Part shown: positions 26,365-34,651 of the stretch, piece by piece | Layout: every line of letters begins with the position of its first letter | Position numbering within the stretch: the first letter of the stretch is position 1 | Assembly: GCA_016784545.1 (NCBI GenBank) | Contig: JADHUM010000021.1 | Location: 1-54,502 of the forward strand | Source: Candidatus Neomarinimicrobiota bacterium | GTDB taxonomy: Bacteria; Fidelibacterota; UBA8477; JABMPR01 | Reading direction: 5' to 3' | Length of the DNA stretch: 54,502 bases | Program-made: the position numbers and the translations under genes | The notes under the pieces: model-generated | What the model was told of the DNA's origin: nothing | Databases searched by the model: none | The model's input: the letters and a program-made list of their open reading frames with translations, nothing else

Positions 26365-29300
26365 ATGAAACAATTACCAAACATCTTCTCCTCTGCTGTC
26401 TATTTCATTGCTGTGGCTTTACCTTCCCTGCTTCTGGGTCAATCCCTGATGCTTAATGAAATCGTTGCTTCCAATCGGGCAAGTCTGAGTGATGAGGATG
26501 GCGACACACCTGACTGGATTGAAATTTACAATACGTCCTCATCTACCATTGATCTACAGGGTTTTGGTCTATCTGATGATATCAGCGACCCCTATAAATG
26601 GACATTTGAAACTGGGCAAATTGGCAGTGGTGGTCACACCATCATTTTTGCTTCAGACAAAGACAGACAGAGTATGAATATCAATTGGGATCTCATGCTT
26701 GACGAAGGTGATCTATGGCGCTACTTCGTGGGAACTTCCAACCCACCTGCTAACTGGAATGCTTTGGATTTCATTGAAAATCAATGGTTGGAAGGTCCCA
26801 GTGGATTTGGCTATGGGGACAATGATGACAATACTGTCATTCCAATCACCATGTCAGTATATATGCGCAAAACGTTTACATTAGCAGATACCTCATCGCT
26901 GCCAGGAATGCTATTTCATATCGACTATGATGATGGATACATTGCCTATCTAAATGGAATTGAATTCTCACGGGCGAATATGGGCGCACCTGGTACGACC
27001 GTAAACAACAACACGCCTGCAGCATCCTATACTGAACCTTCATTACCGGGCGGAATTGACCTCCCCTACACGCTCCTGCACAGAGATTTATTCGTGGATG
27101 GTGACAATGTCATCGCAATTGAGGTGCATAACCACTCCACCAGCTCATCTGACATGACAGCCATTCCTTTCCTGAGTATGGGTGAACTGGGTGGCTCTGG
27201 CTCTCCTTTACCTGACTATCTGCTTGTTCCAGGACAGAGCCAATTTCACACCAATTTTAAAATTAGCAGTGATGGTGAGCTGGTAATGTTAACCAGTCCT
27301 GATGGAGGGAGTCTTGACTCAATTAGAGTTCCCGAGTTACCCTCTGATATAAGTTGGGGTAGAGAGCCTGACGCCAGTGCCAATTTATATTATTTCAATC
27401 CTCCAACACCAGGTGAGGCTAATGTGGGAGGATTCGCTACCCTGGCTGAGCCACCTACTCTATCCCCTGAACCAGGATTTTACAATGGCGGCATCGCCTT
27501 AAGTATGGGTACCGTCCCTCCAGGCCGGATATATAAATATACCACTGATGGCACAACACCGAACCTGGGTTCCGCTACCTATTATGCACCCCTGCCCATT
27601 ACCCAGACCACTGTAATTCGAGTCTTGAGCTGCGCCTTTGACGGCACAAATCCCACCCAATCATCCTACAGCTATTTTATTAATGAAGACCCCTATCTTC
27701 CAGTAGTGTCACTCATTTTTGATCCAGGGGCTTTCTTTGATAATGATACAGGCATGTATGTCATGGGATCAAATGCATCTCAATCATTTCCTCACTTTGG
27801 TGCAAATTTCTGGGAAGATTGGGAACGGCAGGTCCATCTGGAATATTTTGAGGATGGAGATGATTTGAGTTATGCTGCTTCAGCTGGCGCAAAGATTTTT
27901 GGAGGCTGGAGTCGTGGGAATCCACAGCGCTCAATCTCGCTTTTCGCCCGGGGACGCTTTGGAACCAGTAAATTTGATTACCCCTTCTTTCCCGAGTTGG
28001 ACATCGACGACTTCGAGGCAATCGTACTCAGGAATTCAGGCAATGACTGGAATGCTTCAGGCTATCGGGATGGCTTTATGACCGGCCTGGTATCTGAGAG
28101 GGATATTGACAAACAAGCTTTTCAGCCCGTTGAAGTCTATTTTAATGGGGACTATTGGGGTATCTACAATTTGCGTGAGAAGGTCAATGAGCATTTTGTA
28201 GCAAGTCATCACGATCTTGACACCGACGATATTGATTTATTGGGAATGGACGGCAATGAGGTGATTCATGGTGAAAACGGACATTATATTGATCTCATTG
28301 ATTATGTGAATACCCATGCCCTTATCTCTGACCTTAATTTTGAGTATATCGAAGAACGCGTAGATATCGATAATTTTATTGATTACCAATTGGCTCAAAT
28401 CTACTTCGACAACCAGGACTGGCCTGGCAATAATATAAAATTCTGGAACTCCAGACAACCTGGCAGCAAGTGGCGATGGATTTTATATGATACTGATTTT
28501 GGTTTTAGCATATGGAGCACCAATAACTACATAAGAAATACCCTGGAATTCGCCACCGATCCAAATGGACCGGGTTGGCCAAACCCGCCCTGGTCCACCC
28601 TACTCTTGCGGAAATTTTTGACCAATCCTGGCTTTAAACAAGATTTCATTCTGACAGCCTGCGACCTGTTGAATCAGCCGTTTAAATATGACAAAGTTGA
28701 GGCAGCCCTCAATGTACATCAACAATGGCTTTTGCTCTCACTACCAGATCATATAGCACGCTGGAATCACATCAACATTACCAACTGGTATAATGAGGGG
28801 ATCATCATGGATAATTTTGCCTTGAATCGCCCCCATTACATGCGCAATCATTTCAGGAACAAGTTTAATCTGGGTGCTGATAGTGATCTTCAAGTCAATG
28901 TTGAACCTGCAGATGCTGGCCTGGTGCGAGTACATTCCATTATCCCGGAAAACTATCCATGGGTTGGTACTTATTTTTCGACTGTCCCCCTTGATGTGCG
29001 CGCCGTAGCTCTACCCGGTTATCAATTTTCACACTGGGAAGGCATATCAGGGGAAAATGTAGACCTGACCATAAGTATGCTGTCTGATGTCGATCTAACC
29101 GCTGTTTTTGTCCCCGTATCTCCTGAGGATGGGGCTGTGGTTATCAACGAGATCAACTACAATTCTGCCAATGAATATGACTCAAAGGACTGGATCGAGT
29201 TATATAATGGAACGCCTGCCAGTATCGATCTGGAGGGGTGGACAGTAGGTGATGGTTCTGATGATAATCAATTTGTGCTGCCTGATATAGTAATTCCAGC

Positions 29301-29919
29301 TGAGGCCTATCTCATTGTGTGTAGTGACTCCCTAGCGTTTCGAAATATCCATGGAGATTATCCCTGCATTATTGGCGACCTGGATTTCAATTTCAGCAAT
29401 GGTGGAGAACTCATTCGACTTTTCAATTCTGATGAAATCCTCATGGATAGTGTTCGCTATGATGATGAAGACCCGTGGCCTGCTGAACCAGACGGTGATG
29501 GGCCAACCTTGGAGCTAATGCATCCCAGTCTGGACAATGCAATAAGCTCAAGCTGGGCAGTATCTGATAATCTGGGGACACCTGGTGCACAGAATAGCCG
29601 CTTCGCCAATCCCTCTGCCATCGTTGAACATAACCGACCTGCAGATTTTCGTTTGGGAATGGCCTTCCCCAATCCTTTTAATGCCAGAGTTAGCATTCCA
29701 TACATCGTTCCGGAGACAGAATCATTTCAGATTGTTATATTTGATATCAGGGGTCGTATGGTTCATTCTGAAACCATCAATTCATCGAGTAGCGGCAGAG
29801 GTTTATATCAGTGGGATGGTACCAATGAATCTGGAAAAGACTGCAGTTCTGGAATGTATGTGGTTCGTTTAAGTCAAAACGAACTCACCACTTCCAGGAA
29901 AATTGCTCTCCTCCGATAG
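26365..29919 (+). CDS. Secreted CotH-domain protein with lamin-tail domains and T9SS tail
   Basis: An exported protein of 1184 residues. After the signal peptide (about 1-26) a lamin-tail domain begins ('LMLNEIVASNRASLSDEDGD'), is interrupted at about 106-279 by a jelly-roll module ('HIDYDDGYIAYLNGIEF'), and resumes at about 282-352. A chitobiase-C-like domain follows ('KYTTDGTTPNLGS'), then a CotH domain (about 445-835) with 'DWPGNNIKFWN' and the metal-binding 'LYDTDFGFS'. A glycine/aromatic repeat, a second lamin-tail domain and a T9SS tail ('AFPNPFN') end the protein. CotH of Bacillus spores is an atypical kinase that phosphorylates coat proteins; whether this one is active is unknown. It is co-transcribed with the GH3 lipoprotein and ends 6 bp from the convergent GH5 stop. 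It could modify or cross-link surface glucanases, but that is speculation. Confidence 0.82.
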   Translation: MKQLPNIFSSAVYFIAVALPSLLLGQSLMLNEIVASNRASLSDEDGDTPDWIEIYNTSSSTIDLQGFGLSDDISDPYKWTFETGQIGSGGHTIIFASDKDRQSMNINWDLMLDEGDLWRYFVGTSNPPANWNALDFIENQWLEGPSGFGYGDNDDNTVIPITMSVYMRKTFTLADTSSLPGMLFHIDYDDGYIAYLNGIEFSRANMGAPGTTVNNNTPAASYTEPSLPGGIDLPYTLLHRDLFVDGDNVIAIEVHNHSTSSSDMTAIPFLSMGELGGSGSPLPDYLLVPGQSQFHTNFKISSDGELVMLTSPDGGSLDSIRVPELPSDISWGREPDASANLYYFNPPTPGEANVGGFATLAEPPTLSPEPGFYNGGIALSMGTVPPGRIYKYTTDGTTPNLGSATYYAPLPITQTTVIRVLSCAFDGTNPTQSSYSYFINEDPYLPVVSLIFDPGAFFDNDTGMYVMGSNASQSFPHFGANFWEDWERQVHLEYFEDGDDLSYAASAGAKIFGGWSRGNPQRSISLFARGRFGTSKFDYPFFPELDIDDFEAIVLRNSGNDWNASGYRDGFMTGLVSERDIDKQAFQPVEVYFNGDYWGIYNLREKVNEHFVASHHDLDTDDIDLLGMDGNEVIHGENGHYIDLIDYVNTHALISDLNFEYIEERVDIDNFIDYQLAQIYFDNQDWPGNNIKFWNSRQPGSKWRWILYDTDFGFSIWSTNNYIRNTLEFATDPNGPGWPNPPWSTLLLRKFLTNPGFKQDFILTACDLLNQPFKYDKVEAALNVHQQWLLLSLPDHIARWNHINITNWYNEGIIMDNFALNRPHYMRNHFRNKFNLGADSDLQVNVEPADAGLVRVHSIIPENYPWVGTYFSTVPLDVRAVALPGYQFSHWEGISGENVDLTISMLSDVDLTAVFVPVSPEDGAVVINEINYNSANEYDSKDWIELYNGTPASIDLEGWTVGDGSDDNQFVLPDIVIPAEAYLIVCSDSLAFRNIHGDYPCIIGDLDFNFSNGGELIRLFNSDEILMDSVRYDDEDPWPAEPDGDGPTLELMHPSLDNAISSSWAVSDNLGTPGAQNSRFANPSAIVEHNRPADFRLGMAFPNPFNARVSIPYIVPETESFQIVIFDIRGRMVHSETINSSSSGRGLYQWDGTNESGKDCSSGMYVVRLSQNELTTSRKIALLR

Positions 29920-29925
29920 GAATAG

Positions 29926-32016
29926 CTACTCAACCAATTTAACAGTTCCAAAATTTGCCGGGGATTGATAGGCATTGTCCCGAGTGGCATACCAGGAAAT
30001 TTTACCGTTTCTGGTATTACTATCATTATCATTTATATGAACATCAAGACCTAAAAAGTGGTCTGCAATTGCCATCCCATTGAGACTATCCCAGGGAATG
30101 GCAAGCTCTAGCATATATCCATCTTCATGGCGGACCTGCTCAAAGGTCGCCCCCTCAAAATAAGCACCAATATCTGCATACAAATTTTCACCATCCAAAA
30201 CAAATCGCAGTTGGAATTCATCTTCTCCAAAGAATTTTGCTTTGCTATTATCCGCGTCCAGATAAATCTCGATGCCATCGTTTAAATGGTCTACTGAAGA
30301 GTTTGTGCTAAGACTATCGTCACGAACATCTATATAGAAATACAAGTTTTGCCAGTCCCAGAGAATGCTAAACCAGGAGCTGAGATCCTCCCCACCCTGG
30401 ATGGACCCTGTGATGATATTTTCCAAAGTGAGTCGCTGTACTCCAGTCCAGGTTTCATCTAACAATCCATCTATTTCTGGGGGGATCTCTGTTCGCTTTA
30501 CTTGAACCCCTTCAAATTTTTGCCACGAAATTTCACACGGAGACGTTTGAGTACTCCCCTTTTGATTCCACACCTTAACATGGAATTTGCCAGATTGCTG
30601 GGCCATGGGAAGCTCATGGAGCAACAGCTCATATCCTGTAACATGGGAAATGACCTGATTATTGCGATACCATTGATACTCCAGTGGATAACCAGTTGCT
30701 TTGACCCGTAAACCCCCTGGATAACCCTCCATTATTTCCATATTTGCAGGTGCTTGAATAATCTTTGGTTTCTTTATTTCCATAGTCCGAGTGTATGCTG
30801 TGGGATCAAGAGGATGCAACGACTCAACCATTCCCGGGAAAAAGTCACAATTGATGGAATTGGTGAGGAGAGCCTGTTTAAATAACCAGCGCTTCGCCTG
30901 CCATTTGCCAGGCCGGGGACCTGCCCCATTCCAATAGGCAAGAATCTTTTCAAACCCTGGCGTCTTTCCAATGCTCCAAGGTTGTCTATTCAGCTCAAAT
31001 TTTTTATGGGTCCACCAGTTCCAGCCCACATTGGCTTCTGCAAGAAATTGAGTGGAACGTCTATATAATTCCCAGGGAGGATCCTGCTCACCGGTCTCAC
31101 CATGCCAGAGGGGCATATCATATTTTTTACGCAAATCATCCCAGCGTTGGAGACCTCTCTGGGTGTTTGTAGGTGGGTAGGAGTGGAAGGCCATGACGAG
31201 ATGTGGATCCCAATCCATGGGTTCAAGGACAGAAAAATCCTGAGCCCAGTCATCACCTTCAATAAAAATGATGCCCTTGCTATCTGTTTCACGAATGACT
31301 CGTGTGATAAGAACATACAATTCCCTTAGTAATCCAGGATCCACCCCATCATATCTTGCCAGAAGTGGTTCATTCAAGAGATCGTAACCAACAATGCAGG
31401 ACTTTTCTGCGTATCGTCTGGTGATGATGTCCCAGAGATCAATAGTCTGAGGCCAATAGATGGACTTTTCTGTCCAGAGGCGGGCTGTACCATCACTATC
31501 TGAGATATTCTCGGCATTCTGGCCACCAGGAGCTCCGTGAAGGTCCCAGATAACACCCATGCCTGCTGTTTCACACCATTCCACGAAAGCATCAAGATAT
31601 TGAAACTTACTCTCATCGTAAACATAGGGTGCTTGAGATGGTTGTTTATCTCGGGGTTGAAGCATGGAAGCCAGCAAAGGTACTCGAAGGGTGTTCACTC
31701 CAAATGATTTCATGGTCTCCACATCTTCGCGAGTCACAAAATTCGTATAATATACGTCCCAGAACTTCCGGGCATTTTTTGAACCAATGAGGTCTTCAAT
31801 TGCTGCTTCGAAATGTCTGGGTCGGTCGAGTTTTCTAATGCCCCACATGTATCCCTCAGGGAGCAACCACCCCCCCAGACCAATACCGCGAAGTTGAACG
31901 ATCTCCCCAGTCTTGATATCGATGATATTCTGCCCATCCGTTGTATAATAAGCTTGAAGATTTGATCCTAGTACCAGCATGAGGCAGATTGACAGGAAGC
32001 ACGTGGTTGTTTTCAT
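29926..32016 (-). CDS. Secreted GH5 glucanase with Ig-like and CBM9-like modules
   Basis: A 696-residue exported GH5 enzyme with a signal peptide (about 1-22). The catalytic domain has 'RGIGLGGWLLPEGYMWG', 'DLHGAPGGQN', the acid/base Glu216 in 'YDLLNEP' and the nucleophile Glu307 in 'LWHGETGE'. It parallels the GH5 at 1518-3482 through the catalytic region, but the C-terminal half differs: an Ig-like domain (about 420-505) and a CBM9-like module (about 515-695, 'GLLDETWTGVQRL', 'DGIEIYLDADNSKAK'). It has no T9SS tail, so it may stay in the periplasm or leave by another route. GAGGA precedes the ATG. Exo-beta-1,3-glucanase-like chemistry is suggested by the LGGW and DLHGAPG motifs but not proven. 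Confidence 0.87.
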   Translation of the reverse strand: MKTTTCFLSICLMLVLGSNLQAYYTTDGQNIIDIKTGEIVQLRGIGLGGWLLPEGYMWGIRKLDRPRHFEAAIEDLIGSKNARKFWDVYYTNFVTREDVETMKSFGVNTLRVPLLASMLQPRDKQPSQAPYVYDESKFQYLDAFVEWCETAGMGVIWDLHGAPGGQNAENISDSDGTARLWTEKSIYWPQTIDLWDIITRRYAEKSCIVGYDLLNEPLLARYDGVDPGLLRELYVLITRVIRETDSKGIIFIEGDDWAQDFSVLEPMDWDPHLVMAFHSYPPTNTQRGLQRWDDLRKKYDMPLWHGETGEQDPPWELYRRSTQFLAEANVGWNWWTHKKFELNRQPWSIGKTPGFEKILAYWNGAGPRPGKWQAKRWLFKQALLTNSINCDFFPGMVESLHPLDPTAYTRTMEIKKPKIIQAPANMEIMEGYPGGLRVKATGYPLEYQWYRNNQVISHVTGYELLLHELPMAQQSGKFHVKVWNQKGSTQTSPCEISWQKFEGVQVKRTEIPPEIDGLLDETWTGVQRLTLENIITGSIQGGEDLSSWFSILWDWQNLYFYIDVRDDSLSTNSSVDHLNDGIEIYLDADNSKAKFFGEDEFQLRFVLDGENLYADIGAYFEGATFEQVRHEDGYMLELAIPWDSLNGMAIADHFLGLDVHINDNDSNTRNGKISWYATRDNAYQSPANFGTVKLVE

Positions 32017-32112
32017 TTTAATCCTCGGTAAGAATGACTTAGAATATCAATTGCCTCAGGTCTGCCGGATTCTGTTATATAGGCGGGTCTGAGCAGATAC
32101 AATGTTTTGTTA

Positions 32113-34467
32113 TCAAATATAAAGTGGCCAGAATAATGGCAATATAAATACTGCGACTAATCCAAAAAGAATAACCAGGGGCAAACCAACACGGGTGTAA
32201 TCGGTGAATCGATACCCACCAATACCCATGACCAGGAGATTAACTGGATGGCCAACAGGACTTAAGAAACTGGCTGAACTACCGAGAGCTACAACCATGG
32301 CCAGGGCATAGGGTGAAAGCCCCAGATTTGTAGCCGTAGCAATAGCCATGGGAGCCATGAGGACAGCCACGGCCGCTGTGGGCATGACCTGTGCAAACAG
32401 ACAAGTAATGATGTATAATCCAGCAATAATCCCCTGAGGTCCTAGAAAAGCCAGTGAACCCAGCAGGTTATCTGCAAGCAGAGTGGTCACTCCTGTTTCA
32501 TGCATTGCAACTCCCAGACTCAACATCCCTGCTATGAGCATGATTGCCCGCCATTCAATGGCTTTATAGGCTTCATCCATGGTTAGACATTTTGTTAATA
32601 CCATGAGGACAGCTCCAGCCAGGGCTGCGATAAAAATAGGTAGCCATCCTATGGCTACGGCAACAAGGACACCAATTTCAATTCCTGCCGCAATCATGAC
32701 TTTGTCTTTTTTATATATCGGCTGATCCAGACCACTGATGATGAGGTAATCAGCCTCCTGCTGCAGCATGCCCAGGTTTTGCCGCAATCCGTAAACCATG
32801 AGTGCATCCCCGGGTTCAAGTACAAAATCACGGAGGTTCGTCCGGTAGGCCCTGTCTCTACGCCAGATCGCCAACACAGTAAGCCCAAATTTTTCACGGA
32901 AGTACAATTCACCAATGGATTTGCCTGCTGCTGAATTGCGAGGAGAAAGGGTGATCTCAGCCACGCCGACTTCGTCAGATTCCAGACGCTCCAGATCATT
33001 CTTGGATTGTTCCTCCATCTCCAGATTCTGCAAGCTGTGAAGAATTTCTAATATTTCGGGCTCGCCTATGACGATGAGTATATCATTTGCTTCAAGCTCA
33101 GAATCAGGAGGAGGCATAAAGATGACCTCATCCCCTCTTCGAATTCCCAAAACGTTGATTCCCAGGGTGCTTTTTAAATGACTGCGGGCTATACTTCGAG
33201 TTGCCAGCGATGATCCTTCAGGGATGTGAATCCCGATGAGATGCCGATGCAATTTATATTGCAGGGCAACCTTGCGTGGTGATACGTAGCTGAACCCACT
33301 TACCTGATTGCTATCTGCCATGGCATCTAGTTTGTCTGTCTGACCAATTGATATGAGCAGATCATCGGCGTTAAATCGATAATTTCTCAAACGCGAAACC
33401 CGTACCTTGTCTTTCTGGATCACTGCGATAATGTTTATTTCAAAGGAATTACGGGTCCCTGCTTCCTTAAAGGTTTTTCCAATAAATTGAGAATCGGGAG
33501 CAATCTTAAATTCGGCAAATCGGATGGCTTCATCCAGCTCATGTTCACCAATCAGCCAACCACGTTTCAGAGTCAGCGTTTTCCAGTCTCGGAGTATACC
33601 AACCTGATCCCTTCTGCCGCCTACCAACAATTTATCTTCGGCACGTAACTGAGTATCTGGCCCGGGAGCCAAGAGGGTTTTCTCTCCCCTGAGAATGGCC
33701 AGGACATTGAAACCCAGTGCTGATCCCAGTCGACTCTCAGAGAGATTTTTGTCCTTCAACGCAGAATTTTGGGGAATGCTCATGGTCAAGAGGCGTTCAG
33801 TGAGCTCATATTGACCATTTAAAGTATCAGCGATGGACGTTGATCGACCCAGGTCTCTGTTTGGGAGGAGGTGTCTTCCAAATACAACGAGATAGGTGAT
33901 GCCAATGAGCATGGCGATCACACCGATGGGTGTAAAATCAAACAATTCAAATGCTTCTAGCCCCTCCATTTCCAATGCATTGCTGATAAGAATATTGGGA
34001 GCCGTAGCAATAAGTGTGGTCAATCCACCAAACAGAGATGCAAAAGCCAGGGGAATCAACAATTTTGAAGGGGAGCGACCAGTCCGATGGGCAATCTCCA
34101 TGACCACAGGCAGCATGAGAGCGGCCACGCCAATGTTATTCATTACTCCCGATAGCGCGCCAACCGTCACCATCATGATAACCAATAATTTGATTTCACT
34201 GTTTCCAGAGAGTTTGAGTATTTGACCCCCCAGGATTTGAGCTACACCGGTTCTGACCAGACCAGCGCTTAACACCAGAACAGAGGCAATGGTGATGATG
34301 GCAGTATTGCTAAATCCTGCAATGGCCTGGGAATGTGTGATCAATCCAAAAATGGAGCAAATGAGTAGTACCGATAGGGCTACCAGATCCACTCGAAGCC
34401 ATTCAGTAACAAACAGCAACACTGCTCCCCCAAGGACTACGAGTACAAATATCATGGAAAAAGTCAT
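32113..34467 (-). CDS. SLC13/DASS-type permease with RCK_C (TrkA-C) domains
   Basis: A 784-residue inner-membrane transporter. An N-terminal membrane half (about 1-195, with 'SGVMNNIGVAALMLPVV') and a C-terminal membrane half (about 580-784, with 'MPTAAVAVLMAPMAIA' and 'SPVGHPVNLLVMG') frame a long soluble insert of about 370 residues. The insert holds several TrkA-C/RCK_C regulatory domains, marked by repeated 'AEDKLLVGG', 'ADDLLISIG', 'ANDILIVIG' and 'PGDALMVYG' motifs. The architecture matches the CitMHS/SLC13 family of anion or dicarboxylate carriers. It is flanked by the GH5 gene (96 bp) and the second CotH gene (184 bp), so operon membership is uncertain and a link to glucan use is not obvious. 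Confidence 0.87.
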   Translation of the reverse strand: MTFSMIFVLVVLGGAVLLFVTEWLRVDLVALSVLLICSIFGLITHSQAIAGFSNTAIITIASVLVLSAGLVRTGVAQILGGQILKLSGNSEIKLLVIMMVTVGALSGVMNNIGVAALMLPVVMEIAHRTGRSPSKLLIPLAFASLFGGLTTLIATAPNILISNALEMEGLEAFELFDFTPIGVIAMLIGITYLVVFGRHLLPNRDLGRSTSIADTLNGQYELTERLLTMSIPQNSALKDKNLSESRLGSALGFNVLAILRGEKTLLAPGPDTQLRAEDKLLVGGRRDQVGILRDWKTLTLKRGWLIGEHELDEAIRFAEFKIAPDSQFIGKTFKEAGTRNSFEINIIAVIQKDKVRVSRLRNYRFNADDLLISIGQTDKLDAMADSNQVSGFSYVSPRKVALQYKLHRHLIGIHIPEGSSLATRSIARSHLKSTLGINVLGIRRGDEVIFMPPPDSELEANDILIVIGEPEILEILHSLQNLEMEEQSKNDLERLESDEVGVAEITLSPRNSAAGKSIGELYFREKFGLTVLAIWRRDRAYRTNLRDFVLEPGDALMVYGLRQNLGMLQQEADYLIISGLDQPIYKKDKVMIAAGIEIGVLVAVAIGWLPIFIAALAGAVLMVLTKCLTMDEAYKAIEWRAIMLIAGMLSLGVAMHETGVTTLLADNLLGSLAFLGPQGIIAGLYIITCLFAQVMPTAAVAVLMAPMAIATATNLGLSPYALAMVVALGSSASFLSPVGHPVNLLVMGIGGYRFTDYTRVGLPLVILFGLVAVFILPLFWPLYI

Positions 34468-34651
34468 CTATTACCTGTCAGTTTAAATTTTTAACCTTGA
34501 TCTGATACGCTCAGTGAATATTTGAAAGGTAAGGGGAAAACGTCAGCCTTGCAAGAAAACAAGGTCCCACCCCTGGCAACAATAGTAGTGCAATTTCAAC
34601 GGATAAATTCGTGAATTAAAAAAAGAATTGATTTTCAAGCGTGTTATATAT

